64,000 nt of DNA from Tetradesmus obliquus (GCA_030272155.1 CP126195.1:2339001-2403000), one strand, 5' to 3'; shown: positions 24,279 to 37,547, numbered from the stretch's first letter. The notes: generated from the letters alone by a model not told the origin. Numbers and translations are program-made.

Positions 24279-27200
24279 CTATGCCAGCTGCCGCTGCTGC
24301 TGCCTGCGCTGCTCCTGCTGCAGCTCATCAACCTCTGCTGCAACATGCGCCAGCTGCTGCTGCGCCTCCTGCAGCTGCTGCTGCAACTCCTCCGCAAAAG
24401 CAGGTAGATTCTGCTGCTGTAGGCTGTGCTTCCGCTCTAAAAAAAGGTGTGCCTGCTCCAGCTGCTGCTGCTGCTGCCCTTCCCCAGAACCACTCTGCTG
24501 CTGCGACTTTTCCAAAGCACCAGCATCCCCCGCAATAGCAGCAGCAGGCGCATTAGCCACACTGCTGTCACCAATCTCACCAAGTGCAGCCGCAGCAGCA
24601 GCTGTTAGTTGGGCGATGTGCTGCTGCAATGCAGCCGACTGCTGCTGGCGGCACTCCAGGGCAGCTGTGAGCTGCTGCAGCAGCTGCTCAGCACTCTGCA
24701 GTGCCTGTACCTCATACTGCAGCAGCTGCTTTGTCATGGGAGTCATGGCAATAGACGCTGCGGCTGGCTGGAAACTGTCTGCTGCTGCTGCTACTGCTGG
24801 AGGAGGCGGTGGTGGCGTTACAGCTGCCGACTGCTGCTGGTGGCGCTGCATCAGAGACAACTGCTGTGGCGTCTGCCACTGGCTGCCCTGACCAGCTGGT
24901 GCGGCGTCCACAACAAGAATCTGTGCATGGCTGCTGCCAGCTTCCTGCAGGACTTGCTGCTGCTGCTGCTGCTGCTGCGCATGTGGATGCCAATAAGTTG
25001 CCGCACCAGTTTCAGCAAAGGCACCCGCAAAGTCCTGCCCGCTGCGCAGATGTTGCAAGTGCTGCTGCTGCTGCTGCTGCTGCTGCTGTGCAGGTGGGAT
25101 GCAGCCTACCACTGTTGGTGCTGTCTGCAGCTGCCGAGGCTGCAAGCGCGCCACTCTACGCACTTGCGGCGTGCCCCATGTGGAGCCAGCACCTGCCATT
25201 GCTGCTGCTGCTGCTGCTGCTGCTGGTTCACTGGCACTGCTACTAGCTGGCACAATGTGCCATGGTGGCCGGCGTTGCTGGTGTGCTGGTGACGCACAGT
25301 GCTGCTGCAACTGCCATGGCACAACACTGTGCTGCTGCTGCTGCTGCTGCTGTTCCTGGAGCACAAGAGGCGTTAACGAAGACTGCTGCAGCTGCTGGCT
25401 GTGACCGACGGTTGTGTTTAAGACCATGACAGCCTGCTGCTGCTGCTGCTGCCACGGCTTCTCTAGCAGCAGCCGCTGCTGCTGCTGCTGCTGCTGCTGC
25501 CCCATGTGTGGTTGCTGCTGCTCCTGGCCAGCTACCCGCATGAAACCAGGCAGGCGCGGAGGACGCCTGACTCGGCGGCTTGGCAGCACTGCTGCTGCTG
25601 CTGCTGGCTCAGGTGTTGCAACATCACCAGCAGCCCCGAACGCTGAAATAGCAGTGAGCGGCTGCGCTGGACTGTGCTGAACAAGTTGGCTGGGTTGCTC
25701 AAGCTGCTGCTGGTGCTGGTGCAACGCAACATTGCTTTGCTGCTGCTGCTGCTGCTGCCTCCATTCAACGCCATTGCTGGCAGCCGCTGGCTGCCCTGGC
25801 CATGATTGCTGTGCTGCATGGACTGCAACCAGCAGCTGTGGAAGCTCAGGCGTGCCTTGCAGCTGCTGCTGCTGCTGCTGCTGCTGAGCCGGCAAGTTGC
25901 TGCCAGCAAGCTGCTGCCACTGCTGCCGCCACTGCTGCTGCCAGCGCTCCTGCGTTGCACAGCTTGCGGCAACAACTGCATCTGCCACGACATCCAGGCA
26001 GGGCTGCTGCTCACCCTGCTGCTGCTGCTGCTGACGGCGTTCTTGTGCAACCTCTGCTGCAGTTTGCTCCAGCTTGCACATAGCAAAGCCCAACCTGCCG
26101 CATCATGTACAAACAGCGATACGTTAGCTGCTAGGACCTGCATGTTCTGGTTGCCGGCGTGTCGCTGCTGTGTTGTAGAGAATCCTTCTGTACTGCATGC
26201 TGCATTATTGAACAGGGCCTGCCAAGCATTGTGCACCAGCCGGCAAGCAAGCACAGCATGATCCAGGCAGGCTTGCACACACTTGATGCATCGGCAAACT
26301 CGCCAGATTTCCAAAGAACACCCCACTGATGCAGGCATGCATGCATACACACCTCGCGCATCGGCAAACTGACTAGATTCCCTGAGAATACCTCCAAACA
26401 CACATAGAGGGCTACGTACACTGCCCTCCTGTAGCTTTGTCACATGGAGCCCTTGCCTACAGCTGTGAAGAACAGCCTGTCGCAGTCACGCAGCAACTCA
26501 CCTCCAGGCCCTGCAAGCTCTTCGCAGCAGCCACACGCGCCGGTGCATCGCAGCAGCAAACAGCCGCTGCCGCTTCACACAGCCAGCCTCCACAGCTGCA
26601 GCAAAGCCTGCCAGAACAGCAGCAGCCAGCCGGCAAGCCCTGTGCTGCTGCGCACGCTGCCTTGCTGCTGCCTTGCAGGCGCGCTGCGCTTCATATTGGC
26701 GCCAGGCTGCCAGGCCGCGCCGCAGCAGCGCGCTGCGGTGCTGCTGTACAGCTGCAAGCTCCTGAAACAGGGACCAGGGATAGAAGCGTGTAAGTGATGA
26801 GTTTTGCACATGTTACCTGCTAACCAGCAGTAAGGCAGCTGGTCATGTACTGTCAGAACCATCACCAAGCAGGAAACCCCCTGACAACATACCAGGCAGC
26901 ATCAACCAGCAGGCCCAAGGCAGCCAACGCATGCCAAGCCAGCAGCAATTACTCACCGCCTCAAGCTCCTGCTGCTGCTGTACCAGCACCTGCCTCCAGC
27001 CAGCAACCACACGCCGCAGCTTCAACCTCGCCAACACATGCGTTGCTGGCGCTGCTGCATCAGCGAGCTGCTGCCGCTCTGCTGCTGCTTCTGCACAGGC
27101 TGCTGCCCAGGCTGCCATGGCTCGTGACAGCAGCTGCACCTGCATGTGGCGAGCAGCTAGCTGCATGGCGAGGCGCTCCTGCTGCGCTGCTGCTGCATTG

Positions 27201-29584
27201 GCTTGCCATCGCAGCAGCGCCTGCCGCTGCTGCTGGCTGGAGTAGTGGGCGGCTGCCGCTGCCAGCTGTGCACGCTTGTGCTGCTGGTGCTGCATGAAGG
27301 GACCTCGCCAAGCCTGCAGGGCAGTGGGCAGGGGACAGTGGAATGAGGGCACGAGCAGCCTTGCAGGAGCCTTGAAGAAGGGCGTGTGTCTGTGCTGAGG
27401 AACCCGCACCGAGTCCACCAACGAGGTGTTTGGCGGAATGTCTCCCCTTCCCTTGGACTCGTAACCGCGCACCCAACCTGAGTAAGTCCACACTCAGCGA
27501 GCAAAACAGCGCAAACAGCAGTGATGGCATCACATGAGCACGTATGCAGTTACATGGCGCACGCAGCACGCCCATTCCGCGCCAGCCGCACCTGCCAACC
27601 TCGCAGCAGCAGCTGCCGCTCACGCTGCCGCGCAGCCTGCTGCTGCATGCCACGCTTCACGGCAGCCGCCTGCATAGCCTGCCGCCAGGCAGCCAGGCCC
27701 CTCGCGAGCATGCACAGGTAGTGGTGCCGCACTGCCTGCCGCCGCTGCTGCTCTTTCTGCAGCTTGGCAGCTGTGACGTCCTGCCAGCCAGCTATGGCGC
27801 GTGTTTGCAGCTGCAAGCGGCGGAAGCTTGGCACCTGGCGCTCAACGTGTCGGTGCCTGCAGGAGGTGCACAGACACAGACAGAACACTGATTCAGAGGA
27901 TGTGTGTGTTTGCTGTAGGCCGTGCTTGCACATGCAGCCAGCATAGCTTGCGCATGACGGGGCGCTGCCTGCATGATGCGCAAGGTTGGCAGACGTTGGC
28001 AGACGCTGATTGGTATGTGCAAAGTTGGTTCCCTATCTCAAGTGATACGCAGCTACAACACACCTCAACAAAGACAGCAAGCCAGCGCAGTAGCTCACCA
28101 GCAGTACCAACTCCACCCCTGCCAGCTGTTCAACAACAGGTGCTGTTTGTACTGCAGATCAGCAGCTGCCACCAGCTGCCGCTCCAGTGCCGACTCCTCT
28201 GCATTCCCTCGCCACTGCACCAGCACGCGCTGCTTCAGCTGCAGCGCATAATAATGCGTAGCCACTTGCCGCTGCTGCTGCCGCGCTGCTAGCGCCTCTG
28301 CTGCCAGCTGCCACGCTGCCAGCATGCGGCGCAGCCGCTGCTGCTGCAGTGCTTGCCGTGCTGCTGCCAGAGCTGCTGCGGATGCGCGGCGCTGCTCAGT
28401 GTACTGCAGCCAAGTCCTGAAGACAGAGCATGGTTGTGCAGTTGCAGGGGCGGCAGGCAGAGGCGGCTGTGACAAGAAGCTGATCAGACGCGGCTGCGAG
28501 GATGGGGTCCCAACACCCGGCAAAAACAGCATAAACTGTGCACATCAATCTTGTAGATACATCAGCTCAGCGCACACATAAGTCTGCACCAGAGCCCCAA
28601 GTGTCCAGCTGCATCAGCATGTGGCATTACCACCGCCAGCTCATGCAGACAGTGCATCCAACAACACCTTACGTACCCCATGCAACGCACTGGCTTCATC
28701 GCAGCATGCAGCATCAGCGCAATTCAAAAACCTCACCCTAGCGTTGCGCGCAGCAGCACCACCTCCCGCAGCTCAGCGCTGCGCCGGCCAGCCATGGCGG
28801 CAGCCACCGCCTGCCACCGGCCCAGGCAGTGCCGCGCCCACCACCAGACAGCAGAGCCAGCCAGCCTCTCAGCAGCAGCAGTGAGTTGCTTATGGTACTG
28901 CACCAGGGCTGACCAGTGCAGTAGGACCTGGCAGGGCGGCAGGACGGACATCGCACAGCAAGGTTCACATGTGTTGTTGCAAACTCAGCGCACACGGTAC
29001 CTGCCAACAAAGATGCTTGAATGAGGGTACAGAGCTGAATCTCTGGTGAGACCAAAAGACACATAAGGGATGTACGATTTGCCATGCGGGAGCCTCATTA
29101 TCACATGTCGACATTGCTGTGCTGCATGGTGGCACGGGCCCCACCTAGACATGTAAGTAAGCATAATGTTGCATTGTGCTCTTGCAAAGCGTGCTTCCTG
29201 CAACGCTTTGCACTGCATTGTGCCACCTGGCCGCACCTGGTGCCTTTGGCGCCGCTGCAAGATGCGCACCAGCTGCAAAGCTAGTTGCCGCAACTCCACC
29301 TGCTGCCGTGCCAGCTCGTGCCAAGCCCCCACAGCCTCTGCTGCTGTGCAGCGCAGCACCTGCTGCTGCCAGGCCTGCAGCCTGTCTGCTGCTGCTGCCC
29401 TAGCCTGCTGCTGCTGCGCTGCCGCTTGCTGCCATGCTCGCAGCGCAGTGACTTGCAGTGTGCGCTTGTAGAAGCACAGCGCACGCGCCAGCTGCTGCCA
29501 CTTGAGTGATGACTCTGCGACCCTGCTGCGCCAGCAAGTCAGCACATGGCGCAGCACAGCTGCCTGCCAATGCTGCTCAGCTCT

Positions 29585-29622
<38 letters not shown>

Positions 29623-31869
29623 TAAGCCTCAGCAGTGTACAGGTTGCGGTGCACCAGCTTAAGGGCAGAAAATGGAAGAAGCCATGCTGCAAGACGATGC
29701 TCGCCAGTTGCGAGTTCACTCACACTCGCAGCTTTGCCCGTACGCGTCCCAACCGCCAGCGCTGTCTGCTGCAGCTCACTGGTTGCCCAACACATCACGC
29801 AACACAACAGCCAAACACACAGCCACATGTCCCCCACCTGCTGTACTTCAGCCGCGTCAGCCATTTGTCGGCCAGCCAGCCCTGCCTGCTGCAAACCGTG
29901 CTTGCACAACACCTCAAAGCCATTGAAACCATCATACTCACAAACACATGCGCCCCACCTGCTATTCTTCAGCCGCATCAGCCGCTTGTCAGCCAGCCAG
30001 CCCTGTCTGCTGTTCTTTCGCAACACCTCAAAGCCATTGAAACCATCATACTCACACACACATGCGCCCCACCTGCTGTACTTCAGCCGCGTCAGCCGCT
30101 TGTCGGCCAGCCATCCCCGCCAGGCCTGCAGCGCCCGCCCCATCACCATCAGCACCCGGTACGCCTCACCCCGCAGCAGCAGCTGCCGCTGCAGCCTTGC
30201 TTGCAGGACAACCTCCTGCCAGCCCATCAGCGCTGCTGACAGCACCTGCCGCTGCTGCCGCGCCTGCACGCCTGCCGCTGCTGCTGCCAGGCGCTGCTTG
30301 TGCTGCAGCAGCTGCTGCCAGGCCACAAAGCAGCGGCAGAGCTGCAGGAAGCTGAGCTTGGCTGCTTGCAGGTTGGCTTGGTACAGCCGCAGCTGCTGCT
30401 GAGACACCTCCTGCTGCAGAGCGGACCAGCCTGCAGCAGCAGCAACAGTGCCAGCAACCTGAGCTTGGCATGTAGAGTTACAGTTGCTGGGCGAAGCATG
30501 CTTAGCTGCTGTGTTATGCCCTTGGGCTTGCCCTTGCGCATGTGCACTGAAATCTGTGATGCTCACCCTGTATCTCATAGCACACCACCCACATGCACAC
30601 ACGAGTAATAAACTGCACAGCTGCCGACTAATTCCTGCAAGCTTGAAAACCTTGATGCGTTCTGCTTCAAGCGCACCTGCCGTCATCAGCTGCCTGTGGT
30701 GGTGCTGTACTGCCAGCCGCTGCCGCCGCCTGCTGTGTGTGAACCACAGCCACTGCTGCACCACCAGCTGAGACAGCTGCAGCCTGCATAGAACAATGGG
30801 CACAACACGAAGAGTTGAGTTGAGTTGACGTTATGTGTGACTGAAGAGCAGCTGTGTGACAGAAGAGCAGTCACAATACTGTCTCCAGCGTGTGCCTGCT
30901 GCTGCTGCTGGTCCTGCTGTACTGCAGTCGCTTTTGCCTTGTGTGATGAGACTGCAAAGCAATGATGAAACGCAACTGCACCCACCGCTGCTGCTCCTGC
31001 TCCCGTTTGGTATGGTGCAAGCTGCGCTTGGCTACCAGCGCTGACTGGGCCGTCAACTGACTCCAAGGAACGCCACAGCCCAGGTTTAAGCTAGGAGCGC
31101 TGCATGGCGTTGCAGCACAAGGCAGGTGCTGACGTGCCATGCTGCGCTGCTGCCGCGCAGCTGTTGCACTTTCAGGGTGCGCCTGCAGTTGCTGCTGCTG
31201 TTGCTGCTGGTTGAACTGTACACCTGTGCCAGACACAAGGAGTTGAGGTTCTGCCTGCTGGCAGGCACTGCTGCTGTTCCGGGCCCCAGCAGTAGAGTTC
31301 CCTGCAAGTGCCACCCCGCTGCTGCTACTGCTGGCTCTAGCTGCAGCAGCGTGGCTGCGCCCACTGACATTGGACAGAGCTCTGCTGCAGCTGTTGCTGC
31401 TGTAGCTTGTGTCATGCTGCTGCTGCTGCTGCAGCTGCGGGTTGGGCTCCTGCAGCTCTACGGACCCTCTCAGGCTGCCAGCACGGCTGGGTGGCTTGCT
31501 CTGCATGCCCCTGCCTGCTTTGGTAGTGACGCGGCCAGTTGCGATGATGCTGCCATGTAGCCTGGCTGGTGCTGCTGCTTGTGCAGGCTGTGCTGCTGGG
31601 CCCCTCTGCTGCTGGAACAGCTGCTGCGTTGAGATAATTGCCAGCTGCTGGTGTTTCTGCAAGTTGATTGGCTGTGCAGTAGGTCCGCTGCGTGCTCCAG
31701 CATCACTGGTGCTTGTGGGCTGGCCTGCTGCATCCAGCTGCTTGCTATGCAGGCGTTGCCCTGCTCGCTGCAGCCGCTGAGCCTGCAGCTTCCCAAGTGC
31801 TTTGTGTTTATGTGTATCCTGGTGCTGATGTTGATCGTCATAGCCATTTGGGTGTGGCTGGATGGGCAT
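24279..31869 (-). CDS. SFI1-like centrin-binding repeat protein
   Basis: Ten exons join in phase: 31869-30986, 30783-30677, 30430-30073, 29582-29237, 28927-28737, 28416-28099, 27856-27592, 27313-26957, 26761-26502 and about 26094-24279. This gives about 1,633 residues. Residues 1-294 are Gln/Ser/Ala-rich. Residues about 295-1030 hold at least 18 tryptophan-centred helical units of the SFI1 type. Examples are CFVAWQQLL, ALMGWQEVV, ALQAWRGWL, VLTCWRSRV, ALRAWQQAA, AVGAWHELA, CLGRWQAVA, MLAAWQLAA, VLVQWRGNA, GLAAWRQAM, ALLRWQANA, AMAAWAAAC and VVAGWRQVL, spaced by Arg/Gln-rich helix. The last exon (about 605 residues) is Gln-rich with a coiled coil near the end (QLTAALECRQQQ and onward). SFI1 repeats bind centrin along one long helix at spindle poles, basal bodies and centrioles, which fits a flagellate or centriole-bearing alga. 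The start at 31869 is the first in-frame ATG after a stop; a further 5' exon cannot be excluded. Confidence 0.85.
29583..29622 (+). repeat. (CAG)n run forming the acceptor tract of SFI1-like exon 4
   Basis: Thirteen triplets, CTG in sense orientation, run straight into the AG acceptor of exon 4 at 29582. No other pyrimidine tract is present. Confidence 0.85.
29828..30076 (-). repeat. Tandem copies of SFI1-like exon 3's 3' edge
   Basis: The real exon 3 ends near 30073 with GWLADKRLTRLKYSR at a GTGGGG donor. About 115 bases downstream is a copy reading GWLADKRLMRLKNSR before the same donor and intron start (ACVCEYDGFNGF when translated). A third copy at about 29890-29830 is shifted by one frame. 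The unit includes about 50 bases of exon and about 60 bases of intron. Confidence 0.8.
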
Positions 31870-32563
31870 GCTGCAGTCTGCTGCATAGCTCTGCTGCTGC
31901 AGGGTCCCGGGAGCACCGGAACGGGAAAGGGTCAAACGATCACCATCTGAATGCTATACGATGTTGTTCAGCAGCTCGTGCTATGCTGCCAATCAGCCAT
32001 AAGCGACTGCTCTCGCTTCAACAATTCAAACTTGACGTGGTGACCAGGTGTGTTGCTGGAGGCCCGAACCACATGCACTGGTGCAAAAATAGAAAATCCG
32101 ATTGAAGAGCAAGTGAGTCAACGACGGAAATTTGGCTGTTGAAGCTCAGCTCAGCTGTCAAAGTGGTGTGCCAATTCTTCCCTCTGTCCCAGGCGATATG
32201 GTGTGTTGATGTTTGTGTGCTGTGACCAGTCATACGCCAGAAAAAGGTTACTAGCAGTGGTTGCTCACAACAAGGACCTGCTCAATAGGCATGTGAAGCC
32301 TGGTTGGGACAACAAGTGACAGGTCATGGGCTCACAGGCTGGGTTCATGCCCAGGGTCCAATTGCCAGGTTTGCGCAGGCAGCTGCATGTGCTGCAAGTC
32401 CTAATCCTCTGACAACCACTCTCTGCAAATACATAAGTGTAAACCACTACCTGCTATCACTAATGATGTGCAGCAGCACAACTTGTGTACAACAGCCCCC
32501 ACGTTGTCACATGCAGCATGCAGGTCATGGAATGGCCTGCAACAGCCACTGAGCGGTCCATCG
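31870..32563. other. Intergenic region between two minus-strand genes
   Basis: Should contain the SFI1-like promoter and the 3' UTR of the helical-repeat gene. No coding or repeat signal is seen. Confidence 0.45.
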
Positions 32564-33153
32564 TCACCGCACGGCTGCTGTAACAGCCGCTAGGCCACCT
32601 CCAGGCGCCGGAGGCAGCCGCCGCCGCTGCAGCTGCTGTTGCTGCTGCTGCTGCTGCTTTGGCCCCGCTGGCGACTGCAGCTTTGCCTGCAATGCTGCTG
32701 CTGTGTCCACTGCACCCCTGGGCAGCCAACCTTCCTGCAAGCCCCTGCCTAGTGCATCTGCCACGCCAGCCTGCACAGCAGCAGTTGAGCAGTGCGTGGG
32801 GCACGGACACAAGCTTGCGTCACAATCACACTCAACAAGAGGAAGCAGTCGTCCAGGGTCTAGTTTACTAGTGGCGCGCCACCATTCATGTGGCAGGTGC
32901 TGGTGCGATAGTTGTCACTACAGCAACTTGCGCGTGGTTTCTGCACACAATGCTGCGTGTACTGCCTCCTGCAGTTTGCAGTCAGCTGCAGGCAGAGCAG
33001 GCGGCTATGCTGCGCAGCCAGTGAATGGCACACACTTGAGGCCCTGCATACGCCGCCAGCCCTGCAGCACTGACCTTCAGCATTGCTCGTGCCATTGTGT
33101 CATCACAATCCAGCAGCCGCTGCAGCAGCTGGAACACCTCATTCAGCACCACT

Positions 33154-33184
<31 letters not shown>

Positions 33185-33784
33185 AACGTCAGCATCATAA
33201 CCAACAGCAGCACCGCAGAACCAGCTGTAGGCAAGAAGGGCTAATCATGCAGCAGGGCAGCTGCTGGATGCTAGCTCACAGCAGCTACAGCTGCATGCCA
33301 CCACCCTAGGTGCATAACTGCTAACGCCAAACCCTCATTCAAATCAATCCAAACCCCAATTTAAACCCTGGCTCACCAGCCTCCGTGCCAGGCTTCACCA
33401 GCGCAGCAAGCTGAGCCAGCAGCCCCTTGTCAGCCATCTGCTGGCACTGGCTAGCCGCATCAGGCCAGGCCAGCGGCCACCCCGCAGGCCGCCACAACTG
33501 CAGCAGTATAAAAATGTTGGCAGTTTAGCAGAGTGCGGCATCACCGCCAAGCCCCACCAGCCTGTAACACTTGTATAACATGTGTTACTTCACCAACGCA
33601 GCGCACATTGTGGCGTGGCTCTGCTTACTGACCAGTCACATCATATAGGTCCCATCTAGCTTGCAAGCCCGCACTTACCAGCGCGTGCAGGCGCGACACT
33701 GCCAGCCGCTGCAGGCGCGGCTCTGCACTGCCCAGGTTGCCTGCGCTGCCGTTCATGCACGCCCACTGGAACACCTCATACACT

Positions 33785-33871
<87 letters not shown>

Positions 33872-34879
33872 ACGCAGAGGACAGGCTGTGACACTACAGT
33901 GGACATACCCATGTTCAGGGTAGTGCCTCTGGTGATGCCTGCCTGCTGCTGAGAGGGGCTAAACAGCTGCAGGACGTCGCAAAAGCCTGCCTAGCATAAG
34001 TGAGCGGTACAGTACCACAATCGCATGCAGTCTGGTAGCTGCGCTGCGCCCCCACTGCTCTGCCTGCCTGCCCCAAGTGTACATGCATGCCCAAAGCCCA
34101 ACGTGTGACATCCGACTCTTGCTAAGCACAATCACGCTTGACCACTCACATGCCACAGCACTCGTGATGCACACGCCAGCAGACATGCCCACAAAGCTGA
34201 TCCTGCGCCACGGCAGTGCCCCTGCTTGCTCCTGAAGCCGCCCTGCTGCCTCACACACTGCCTGCCACTTGTGTTTCACTGCCTCCTTTAAAACAGCAAC
34301 CCTGCTAGTGCCAGGCTCGGGAGCTGCTGTAGCAGCCTCAGCTGCTTGCTGTTCCGCACTGCTGCTGCTGCTGCTGCTGCCGCTCGAACTCCCCCATGAC
34401 GAGCTGCTGCTGTTTGTTGCTCGCAGCGTTTTGAGAGGGTCTGTGCCGGACACGTGCTTTTGGGGCTGGTGCAGCTGGGGTTTGTGGCGGTTCTGTGCAG
34501 TCGTGCTGCTGCTGAATGACCTGTGCAGTAGCGGCTGCTGCAGCACTGCAAGGCCCTGCATCAACGATGCTTGGCTGTGCTGCTGGGACAGTAGCTGGAA
34601 TGCTAGCTGCTGTGGGTGCTGCTGCAACCACACTGCAGAGCTGGACTGCAAATACTGCCGCTGGTGCGACAATGGTGGCGATAGTTGGATTGCTGCATCT
34701 GCAATCGAGTCACCATTTGGCCTGCAGCCATCAGCAGTGACCCTAGTCTGCAAGCTGGGAGGTTTTAGGCTGTCTGCATGCGCAGCATACGCTCTTTGCT
34801 GCCTGAAATCCAAGTGGTTTATGTTATCAACCAATTGCTCGCCATGAAGGCTGGCGAGCGGGAGACATACGCGCAGCAT
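32564..34879 (-). CDS. Organelle-targeted helical (armadillo-like) protein, function unknown
   Basis: Five exons join in phase: 34879-34150, 33782-33679, 33497-33377, 33151-33075 and 32770-32564. They total 1,239 bases, 412 residues. The N-terminus (MLRVCLPLASLHGEQLVDN) is basic and hydroxylated with few acids, like a mitochondrial presequence. A Ser/Gln-rich region follows to about residue 190. Then comes a hydrophobic segment SFVGMSAGVCITSAVALYEV, and a helical part with leucine spacing like ARM repeats: LQRLAVSRLHAL, GLLAQLAALVKPGTEA and VVLNEVFQLLQRLLD. The C-terminal tail has Gln and Arg runs. It shares a 271-base divergent promoter region with the carboxypeptidase gene. I cannot name a family; the helical-repeat call rests on pattern only. 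Confidence 0.6.
33785..33870 (+). repeat. Long (CAG)n run in intron 1 of the helical-repeat gene
   Basis: About 28 triplets with one TAG interruption. On the sense strand it is CTG and abuts the AG acceptor of exon 2 at 33782. A shorter run at 33158-33182 similarly abuts the acceptor of exon 4. Confidence 0.9.
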
Positions 34880-35150
34880 TGCCTTGCCAGTGCGAGGAAG
34901 GCCAACACGAGTTAGTCACAGGAACCACGATGCGGATCTATTCCAGCAGGATCAATGATTGCGACGTACGTCGTGCAAGGTTCAGCTGGGCCGAGCTGCT
35001 CGTATCTCAATCGTACTGCCTTGTCAAAGCAGTTGTGTCATTGTCACGTTTGAAGCCCTGGTGTTCCGCTGTTGGCCAAGCCTTGTGATCCTCAAGCTAG
35101 GCTCTAGCGTTGACGCATCTGCAATACGTAGTGCAGCTAAGAATGGCAAG
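34880..35150. promoter_or_regulatory. Short divergent promoter between helical-repeat protein and carboxypeptidase genes
   Basis: Only 271 bases separate the two ATGs, which point away from each other. The two genes must share or overlap promoter elements unless a distant 5' UTR exon exists. No TATA box is evident. Confidence 0.55.
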
Positions 35151-36030
35151 ATGCCGTCAACTGTGCAGCTGGTGGTGTTCTTAGGAGCAGCAGCAGCAGT
35201 TGGTGCCTTTCTGGCCTGCAGCTGCGTTGTGACTGATACAGGTGACTAATGCCACGCCACTGCAGCTGTATGATACACAAGCTCAGATAACTGATCTTCA
35301 ATTGGCTCCTTGTATGACGTGGCTGCAGGTGGCAGGGGCCTCTCCCTTTCAGCAGTGATGCGGCAATCAGCATCACCCAGTGAGAGCAGCAGCAGCGGCA
35401 GCAGTAGCAGCGGCAGCAGCAGCAGCAACAGCAGCAGTGATCTGCCCAAGGGTTGGCGCTGGGATGCCTACCACAGCCATGATGAGCTGGCAGGGTTCAT
35501 GGCGTGGCTCAACACCACATACCCTGGAGTGGCACGCGTGTACAGCATTGGACAAAGGTGCGCAGCTGCAGGGGCTGGATACAGCGAAGCACACAGCACA
35601 GAGCCAAGGAAGTGTACAGCAACTGACCTGCCAGTACAATGACAATTACCCACGCGTTGATCAGACGCAAACACAAGAGTATAGGAGGGACTGCATGCAC
35701 CATTTCGGTGGCACTCTCCACCCCCATGATGGCACACAGCTGCACACGCCCACCACTGCAGCTTGACGAAGCAGCCTGCCTGCATGCTCAATTGCTGGCC
35801 AACGTGGCCAGCCGTGATCCAGCCAATAGAGTGATTGCTGCGGTTGTATGCTGTTGTGGGGTGATGCTGGTGCATGTGCAGTGTGCAGGGCAGGCAGCTG
35901 CTGGCGGTGGAGCTCAACGGCCGCAGCCAGCTGTCGCCCTTCTACCACAAGAAGCCTAAAGTGAAGGTGAACACAAGATTGCCAAAGGTGTCACACAAAG
36001 GATTAGCTGCCTGGTTTAGTCTCCAGCATT

Positions 36031-36062
<32 letters not shown>

Positions 36063-36680
36063 TGTGGTGTTGCTGGAGTTTTCGGTGATGTTGAGTATCG
36101 ACAGTGCCCGTTGTGCTATGCTGGTGTCAATGCCGGCAGCACAGATGCGATCTCAAAGGCAAACCAATTCCTGAAGCACACATGTCAATGTGTCAATGTG
36201 TGAGTCCATGCATTGCGCGGTGTCGGCAACATCATGTTGCCAGCTTCATTGAGAACCATCATGTGGCGGGCATTGCAGTGTTTGCCTCTATTCAGTGCGC
36301 TGTGCTTTGTGCTGCACTTTGTGGCTGCAGCTTGTTGGCAACATCCATGGTAATGAGCAAGCCACAAGAGAGATGCTGCTGCGGTGAGTTGCAGAGTGCT
36401 TGGCAGGCCTTGGCCTACATGCAACACCACGTTTTGCTAACTGCTGTAGTAGCCTTGCTTATGTTGCGTCCTGGTTCTTGTGGGTGTGTGTTTCAGGATG
36501 CTTGAAAGCAGTGATGATGCCTGACATCACACCCGGCCGGCCAACATCTCAGCTTCCTTCTCAGACCTGCCACCCCTTGTACCGCTGTTGTACTGTACGG
36601 TGCCCGGCATGTGAATGCTCCATCTAGATCTGCTGTGTGCACTGCTGCCTTTGCTTGTTTCATTGATGCCGCCGACCATG

Positions 36681-36746
<66 letters not shown>

Positions 36747-37258
36747 AGCCTAATCCACCACATAGCTCATGGCTATGGCCGCAAGCACCGCATGACTCAG
36801 CTGCTGGACAATGTGTGCATACACATCTTACCCAGCATGAACCCTGACGGGCACGAAGCTGACACGCGTTTGAACACAAACAGCTTCGACCTAAACCGCA
36901 ACTTCCCGCTGGACGCTATGCCCTACGACCCGCCGAGCCCTGAACCCTCAGATAATGACTCAGCGACAGTGCAGTCTTGGAGGGCCACAGGATCAGGGCC
37001 ACTGCAGCCGGAAGTGGCTGCAGTTATGCAGTGGAGCAAGCAGCACAACTTTGTGCTGTCTGCCAGCCTGCATCAAGGGGCGCTGATTGCAAACTACCCG
37101 CATGATGCATGCGACACACAGGTGAGCTGTGAACAAGCATACGAGTAGTGTGGCTCATAGACTAGCAATGAAATGCTGTGCTGGAGCAAGTCGGTGTGAT
37201 CTGTTGCACAGCACTGGCAGTGCACATTCTGCAACATGTTGCAATACAAGTCACCCCA

Positions 37259-37291
<33 letters not shown>

Positions 37292-37547
37292 GCCTGCTGC
37301 GCTCCTGCCCAACCCAGGAGGACCCGCTGCCGCTGTTCCTGGCGCGCGTGTACGCTCAGAATCACGCCCTCATGAAGACCAACAGCAACAGCAGCCTGGG
37401 GTTTGTCAACGGCACTGTGCAGGGGGCGCGCTGGTACACACTGCTGGGCGGTATGCAGGTGCGTCACCAACATGCTTGTGTGTGGTGTTAGTGGAGATAC
37501 TGTTATAGCAGTCTGATCGCAGCTCATTTACGGCGCTGAGATCTGCA

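Noticed and set aside
33785..33870. CAG run as a polyglutamine-coding exon on the plus strand
   Set aside because: It is intronic on the minus-strand gene, abuts that gene's acceptor, and the plus frame has no other coding support.
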